From Consotaella salsifontis (lineage in GTDB: Bacteria; Pseudomonadota; Alphaproteobacteria; Rhizobiales; Rhizobiaceae), in contig NZ_FUXL01000004.1 of assembly GCF_900167365.1 (NCBI RefSeq), positions 124,001 through 188,000 of the forward strand: 64,000 bases of DNA, written 5' to 3'. Each line of letters starts with the position of its first letter. The stretch's first letter is position 1. Below, one piece after another: positions 59,857 through 64,000 of the stretch. The translations under genes were made by a program, and so were the position numbers. The notes beneath the pieces are model-generated. The model made no database searches. It had not been told where the DNA came from and saw only the letters and a list, made by a program, of their open reading frames with translations.

Positions 59857-60624
59857 ATGCGCTTCGAGCGATCCGACACTGCCGGACGAGATTCTGCGCG
59901 CCGATCGGTGGCCGTTGAGGAAGTGGGCTCGTTCGGTCATTCCGGGCCAACCCATGCCTGGGGGAGGCCGGAGAGTCTCGCACCGCCGGTTCTCGCGACG
60001 ATCATGCTTCTGGCGCTCGGCGCCTGCACCAATATCGACCCGACCATGGGCATTGCGATCCCGCCGGAGCCGATCAGCGGAGCTTCCATGGCCCGCTCCT
60101 CGCCGCCCGTCGGTTCGGCTCCGCGACAGAGCGTCGGTTCCTATCAGCCGGCGGCGGTGCAATCCGCTCCCGCTCCCATGCCGGAACCGGAGCAAGCGGC
60201 GGTCGTCGAAAGCCAGCCGATGCAGCAGCCGGCCAGCCCCTCCCCCGCGGCCATGGCGACGACGGAAGTTCAATTCCTGCCAGTGATCGGCGCGCCCGTC
60301 GACCGCGTCGAGCTTCTCTCCCAAGCGTTGTCCCGCTACGCCCAGAGCAACGGCATCGCCATCGTGGCCGAGGCGAATCAGCCGGGGGGGCTGCGGCTCA
60401 AGGGCTATTTTTCGGCGTTCGCCGATGGCGGTTCCACCACAGTGACCTACGTTTGGGACGTGCTCGACACGTCAGACGAGCGGGTGCGCCGGCTTCAGGG
60501 CCAGGAGAATGTCGCCGGAACAGCAGGTGATCCCTGGTCGCTGGTGGGCCAGGAAGTGTTCGACGATATCGCCGCGCGCACGCTTGGCGAGGTCGCCGAG
60601 TTCGCCGCTTCGCGGCGTGGCTAA
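59857..60624 (+). CDS. Lipoprotein, hypothetical
   Basis: The about 255-residue frame has a lipobox late after the start: PPVLATIMLLALGAC. The mature lipoprotein has a Pro/Ala/Gln-rich linker (about 80 residues) and a C-terminal domain, EVQFLPVIGAPVDRVELLSQAL, then SNGIAIVAEANQPGGLRLKG and SLVGQEVFDDIAARTL. A GTG codon nearer the lipobox may be the true start. The C-terminal domain is recurrent next to prs in rhizobia but its function is unknown. Confidence 0.65.
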   Translation: MRFERSDTAGRDSARRSVAVEEVGSFGHSGPTHAWGRPESLAPPVLATIMLLALGACTNIDPTMGIAIPPEPISGASMARSSPPVGSAPRQSVGSYQPAAVQSAPAPMPEPEQAAVVESQPMQQPASPSPAAMATTEVQFLPVIGAPVDRVELLSQALSRYAQSNGIAIVAEANQPGGLRLKGYFSAFADGGSTTVTYVWDVLDTSDERVRRLQGQENVAGTAGDPWSLVGQEVFDDIAARTLGEVAEFAASRRG

Positions 60625-60757
60625 AACGCGTCGGCCTTAAGCCTATTGTGACAGCTTTGCGACGAGAGGCATGAGCAAGCTTGAATCTCCAGCCCGGATG
60701 CTGCAAGAGCCACGCCATGGGGGAGGCGACCCAGGGGCCATCGACGAGCGTGATCGG

Positions 60758-61690
60758 ATGAAACTCTTCTCAGGCAACTCCAACCGCGTTCTCGCCGAGG
60801 CGATCACGGCTTATCTCGACATTCCGTTGGGCCGTGCATCGGTGCGGCGCTTCGCCGACCAGGAGATCTTTGTCGAAATCCAGGAAAACGTACGCGGCGA
60901 GGACGTCTTCATCGTCCAGTCGACGTCGTATCCGGCCAACGATCATCTGATGGAACTGCTCATCATGATCGATGCGACGCGCCGTGCCTCGGCTCGGCGC
61001 ATCACGGCGGTTCTTCCCTATTTCGGCTACGCCCGGCAGGACCGCAAGGCGGGCGGACGCACTCCGATTTCGGCCAAGCTCGTCGCCAACCTCATCACCG
61101 AGGCCGGTGCCGACCGCGTCATGACGCTTGATCTGCACGCCGGTCAGATCCAGGGCTTCTTCGACATCCCGACGGACAACCTCTTTTCGGTGCCGCTGCT
61201 CTCGCGCGACATCAAGGAGCACCACGAGCTTTCCAACCTGATGGTGGTGTCGCCCGATGTCGGCGGCGTGGTGCGCGCCCGCGCGCTCGCCAAGCGCATC
61301 GACGCGCTTCTCGCCATCGTCGACAAGCGGCGCGAGAAGCCGGGCGAATCGGAGGTGATGAACATCATCGGCGACGTCACCGGCCGCAACTGCATCCTCA
61401 TCGACGACATCATCGATTCGGGCGGCACGCTGTGCAACGCGGCGGAGGCCCTTCTGGCGGCGGGCGCCGAAAGCGTCACCGCCTACATCACCCACGGCGT
61501 GCTCTCGGGCGGCGCGGTCGCGCGCATTGCCGCCTCCAAGCTGCGCGAACTGGTGATTTCCGATTCCATTCAGCCGACGTCGGCCATCCTCGCCGCTCCG
61601 AATATCCGGGTGATCACGACGGCCAATCTCCTGGGCGAGGCGATCGCGCGCACCGCTTCGGAGCGCTCCGTTTCCAGCCTGTTCGATTGA
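60758..61690 (+). CDS. prs: Ribose-phosphate pyrophosphokinase
   Basis: The 310-residue enzyme makes PRPP from ribose 5-phosphate and ATP. N-terminal [16 protein letters not shown], then [51 protein letters not shown] and the PRPP loop [17 protein letters not shown] match type I Prs at normal length. ATG at 60758; the frame upstream to 60671 is open but not family-like. It supplies PRPP to purine, pyrimidine, His and Trp synthesis. Confidence 0.96.
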   Translation: MKLFSGNSNRVLAEAITAYLDIPLGRASVRRFADQEIFVEIQENVRGEDVFIVQSTSYPANDHLMELLIMIDATRRASARRITAVLPYFGYARQDRKAGGRTPISAKLVANLITEAGADRVMTLDLHAGQIQGFFDIPTDNLFSVPLLSRDIKEHHELSNLMVVSPDVGGVVRARALAKRIDALLAIVDKRREKPGESEVMNIIGDVTGRNCILIDDIIDSGGTLCNAAEALLAAGAESVTAYITHGVLSGGAVARIAASKLRELVISDSIQPTSAILAAPNIRVITTANLLGEAIARTASERSVSSLFD

Positions 61691-61698
61691 CGAAGGGA

Positions 61699-61722
61699 GC
61701 GCCGGCCTCTTCTTTCCGGCGC
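61699..61722 (+). terminator. Hairpin between prs and galM
   Basis: GCGCCGG (61699-61705) pairs with CCGGCGC (61716-61722), 10-nt loop, 8 bases after prs. No U-tract, so a partial terminator or processing hairpin. Confidence 0.35.
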
Positions 61723-61732
61723 GGAGGAGCAT

Positions 61733-62740
61733 ATGGAAAGAAGAACTATCGGCGAACTCGACGGCTCAGCCATCGAGGAGGTGGTGCTGTCGACGCCTGA
61801 GGGCGCGCGCGCATCGATCATCACTATCGGGGCGACAGTCCGGGACCTCAAGGTTCCGCTGAGGGACGGCAGCCTGCGCCGCGTCGTCCTGGGCTTCCAG
61901 GACGTGGACAGCTACCGCGACAACCCGTGCTATATCGGCGTGACGGCGGGGCGCTGCTGCAACCGCATCGATGGCGGCCGCTTCACCCTGGACGGAAAGA
62001 CCTATCAGCTCGCCCTCAACAACAACGGCACGCTCCATCTGCATGGCGGGGACAAGGGCTTCTCCCGGAGCAACTGGACCATTGCCGAGGCGGGCGACGA
62101 CTTCGTGACCCTCACCCTCACCTCGCCCGATGGCGACGACGGCTATCCGGGAAAGGTCGAGGCCACCTGCCGCTATCAGCTGAAGAGTCCGGCAACGCTG
62201 TCCATCGAGATGACGGCGACGACCGACGCGGCAACGCCCATCAACCTGACCAACCATGCCTATTTCAATCTCGACGAGGGCAGCAGCTCTCACGATCACT
62301 GGCTTGAGATCGACGCCGAGCTTTATACGCCCTCGCTGCCGAGCCTCATCCCGACGGGAGAAATCCTGAAGGTCGAGGGCACGCCCTACGACTTCCGGGC
62401 CATGCGCAGGATCGGCGGTGCGGGCGTCGGCTACGATACCAACTGGGTGCTGGGCGGAACGCGCGGCGAGATGCAGGAGGTGGCGCGCCTCTCCTCGCCG
62501 AAGCGCGATCTCGACCTGGTGGTGGCCACCGACCAGCCCGGCATCCTCATGTATGACGGCAGCACCCTGCTTCAGGCGGGCGAGGGCCTGGACGGCCAGA
62601 AGCACGTGCCCCATGCGGCTCTCTGCCTCGAGACCCAGCATTTCGTGAATTCGGTCAACACCCGCCACTTCCCGTCAGTCGTGCTGCGGCCGGGCGAGAC
62701 CTATCGGCATCGGTGCGACTACCGCTTCGAGGCGAAGTAG
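61733..62740 (+). CDS. galM: Aldose 1-epimerase (mutarotase)
   Basis: The 335-residue protein matches GalM: GVTAGRCCNRIDGGRF, LHLHGGDKGFSRSNW, catalytic His in LTNHAYFNLDEG and catalytic Glu in CLETQHFVNSV. It interconverts alpha and beta aldoses. ATG at 61733 has GGAGGAGC upstream. Same strand as prs, 42 bases apart. Confidence 0.92.
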   Translation: MERRTIGELDGSAIEEVVLSTPEGARASIITIGATVRDLKVPLRDGSLRRVVLGFQDVDSYRDNPCYIGVTAGRCCNRIDGGRFTLDGKTYQLALNNNGTLHLHGGDKGFSRSNWTIAEAGDDFVTLTLTSPDGDDGYPGKVEATCRYQLKSPATLSIEMTATTDAATPINLTNHAYFNLDEGSSSHDHWLEIDAELYTPSLPSLIPTGEILKVEGTPYDFRAMRRIGGAGVGYDTNWVLGGTRGEMQEVARLSSPKRDLDLVVATDQPGILMYDGSTLLQAGEGLDGQKHVPHAALCLETQHFVNSVNTRHFPSVVLRPGETYRHRCDYRFEAK

Positions 62741-62764
62741 CAGCGCGCAACCGGGGGGCCGACC

Positions 62765-63361
62765 CTATGCTGGCCTTCGGGCGATCAAGTCGATCAGGGC
62801 GGACGGCCCCTTGTGCCGCTCGCCCTCGTCGAGGTCGGCGTCGTAATCCTCCAAAAGCAGAATTTCGCAATCGGCGAAGGCCGTGCGCAGGAGATTGGCG
62901 GTGTAGAGCTGATCGATCTGCGAGGGCCCGCCGGTGCCATTGAGGATTTGCGCCGGCCGGTATCCTTCGACAAGAATTAGGCCACCGGGACGCGCCGCCT
63001 CCCTCATGCGAACGAACATCTCGTCGCGAAGCGGCGGTGCCGCGAACTGAACGAAAATCGCGACCACGATGTCGAACTGATCTTTCGGCCAGTCCCAAGT
63101 CGTGACGTCCCCCTGGACAAGGTCCAGCGTCACATTGTGGCGTTCCGCGAGCCGCCGCGCCTTTTCAAGCCCGACCGCCGAAAGGTCCATGGAGGTGACC
63201 TTCAAGCCTTGGCGAGCCAGCCAGACGCCGTTTCGCCCCTCGCCATCGGCGATTGCCAGAGCCGTCTGTCCGGCGCGGAAATAGGAGGCGGAGCGCTTGA
63301 GGAAGGCATTGGGCTCGGTGCCGAAGAGATAGTCGGGTCGGTCGTAGTTTTCGTCCCACAT
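62765..63361 (-). CDS. Class I SAM-dependent methyltransferase
   Basis: The 198-residue protein begins MWDENYDRPDYLFGTEPNAF and has the methyltransferase sites TALAIADGEGRNGVWLAR, SMDLSAVGLEKARRLA and FDIVVAIFVQFA, typical of the TehB/thiopurine-type family that often methylates small anions or sulfur compounds. ATG at 63361; the frame extends to 63394. Convergent with galM. Confidence 0.88.
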   Translation of the reverse strand: MWDENYDRPDYLFGTEPNAFLKRSASYFRAGQTALAIADGEGRNGVWLARQGLKVTSMDLSAVGLEKARRLAERHNVTLDLVQGDVTTWDWPKDQFDIVVAIFVQFAAPPLRDEMFVRMREAARPGGLILVEGYRPAQILNGTGGPSQIDQLYTANLLRTAFADCEILLLEDYDADLDEGERHKGPSALIDLIARRPA

Positions 63362-63716
63362 GGATGCCGATCCTTTCGCTGTGTTCCACCTCACATCCGC
63401 CCGCGCCTACTCCGAACGGAGGGACGGCCTGTCGAATGCCGACGCTCATGTCTTGGCGCGTGGGACCGAGGACCGCATGCCGAACCGCCGGATCGACTTT
63501 CCAGCAATGTCGATCCCGGCGGAGTGTTCCACTGTAGCGGTAAGGAAGACGAACCTTCTTTGGGGGGCGAACTGCGACGTTCCGCCTCACCCATCACCGT
63601 CCGCTTCGCCATCATCTTTTCCTCTGTTCCATGCGAACCGTTTTTCCCGCCCGGCGTTTATGGAAGCTCTCGTTGCGACCCCACGACGTCGGGCGATGGC
63701 AATCGCAAGGGACTGC
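63362..63716. other. Region between methyltransferase and truncated gene
   Basis: 355 bases with no supported gene. The frames that cross it lack ribosome sites and composition of coding sequence. The next gene's promoter should be here. Confidence 0.4.
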
Positions 63717-64000
63717 ATGAGAAAGGAACCCTTGATGCTGTTCTCGAGATTGGGCCGGCGCACCCGCCTTACTCTGGCGGCGGGGGCGCTGGCGCTGCTG
63801 ACCGGCGGCGCCGTCACTGGCCCAGCGACGGGCGCGGCGGCTCAGGAAGCCGTCAGCGGAACCGCCGCAGCACAGATCGAGCTTGCTCAGTATTATCCAC
63901 CGCCCCGTGAATGGGGCCCTCCTCCTCCGCCGCCGCGTTGGGGTCCCCCACCACCTCCACCCCCGCGCTGGGGTCCGCCGCCGCCACGTTGGGGAGGTTG
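63717..64000 (+). CDS. Pro/Trp-repeat secreted protein, 3'-truncated by window edge
   Basis: Open to the end of the window without a stop. ATG at 63735 follows AAGGA; ATG at 63717 is an in-frame upstream alternative. A signal peptide is clear (RLTLAAGALALLTGGAVTG, cleavage near GAAA-QE). The visible mature part has QYYPPPREWGPP and then repeated PPPPPPRWG units, at least three, ending with PPPPRWGG at the edge. Tandem PRWG repeats suggest a flexible, cell-wall or surface-spanning polypeptide. The end of the gene is not seen. Confidence 0.75.
   Translation, partial: MRKEPLMLFSRLGRRTRLTLAAGALALLTGGAVTGPATGAAAQEAVSGTAAAQIELAQYYPPPREWGPPPPPPRWGPPPPPPPRWGPPPPRWGG

Overview
The window looks like a chromosomal segment of a high-GC alphaproteobacterium of the order Hyphomicrobiales (Rhizobiales). 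The order-level call rests on several lineage-typical features: an LsrB/VtlR-type LysR regulator next to trxB with an AbcR-like (alpha-r15) small RNA just downstream, an LpcC/LpsB-type core mannosyltransferase after greA, a BP26-like SIMPL protein, PetP/PetR-like regulators beside ilvE, a BA14K-type secreted protein, and tandem CtrA-type boxes. Family is not certain; an Aurantimonadaceae-like genome would fit. Most of the window is conserved housekeeping sequence. Accessory or variable patches lie near 34.7-40.6 kb and 50.7-52.6 kb and at the right end.

Layout. 0-5.5 kb: a truncated gene, tRNA-Ile2(CAU), a SIMPL protein, small secreted proteins, ornithine cyclodeaminase, an isolated KpsS/LipB-type capsule protein and a lipoprotein. 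5.6-12.9 kb: hlyU-like, rpoD and dnaG (information processing), an lrgAB pair, GFA-fold and ACT-domain proteins and yqeY. 13.2-22.6 kb: carA, a small XRE regulator, carB, greA, two lipopolysaccharide-type glycosyltransferases and trkH. 22.8-29.8 kb: trxB, lsrB, the AbcR-like RNA, aatA, sodC, an EamA transporter and a Crp/Fnr regulator. 29.8-36.7 kb: extensin-like protein, DUF805 protein, an unusually long uvrB whose 3' end is tandemly duplicated together with a palindromic repeat, a GIY-YIG gene bracketed by copies of that repeat, and arylamine N-acetyltransferase.

36.7-45 kb: a frameshifted yceI, two FMN-barrel proteins (one fused to GAF and a probable DNA-binding tail), LprI-like and Asp/Arg-rich secreted proteins, a NhaD-type antiporter, a 48-residue lipoprotein, a TPR-methyltransferase and cspA, then about 0.8 kb with no convincing gene. 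45.1-50.5 kb: a BA14K-type protein behind tandem CtrA boxes, an MBL hydrolase, ilvE and a petP-petR-histidine kinase operon. 50.7-52.6 kb: a compact operon of two related pilin-like secreted proteins, a chaperone-like protein and an unknown coiled-coil protein, with no usher; this is the best candidate for an undescribed system. 52.6-64 kb: csaA, proC, ybjN, ubiK, then lgt-midA-pgeF-DoeA-like peptidase, a GNAT protein, a lipoprotein, prs, galM, a methyltransferase, and a Pro/Trp-repeat secreted protein cut by the window end.

The genes mostly work as independent housekeeping units. The clearest functional groups are pyrimidine/arginine precursor synthesis (carA, carB, prs), cell envelope (lgt, lpcC, GT25, kpsS-like, extensin-like), redox and stress (trxB, lsrB, sodC) and a regulatory module (petP, petR, kinase). 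All calls come from reading the sequence only; no database search was run.
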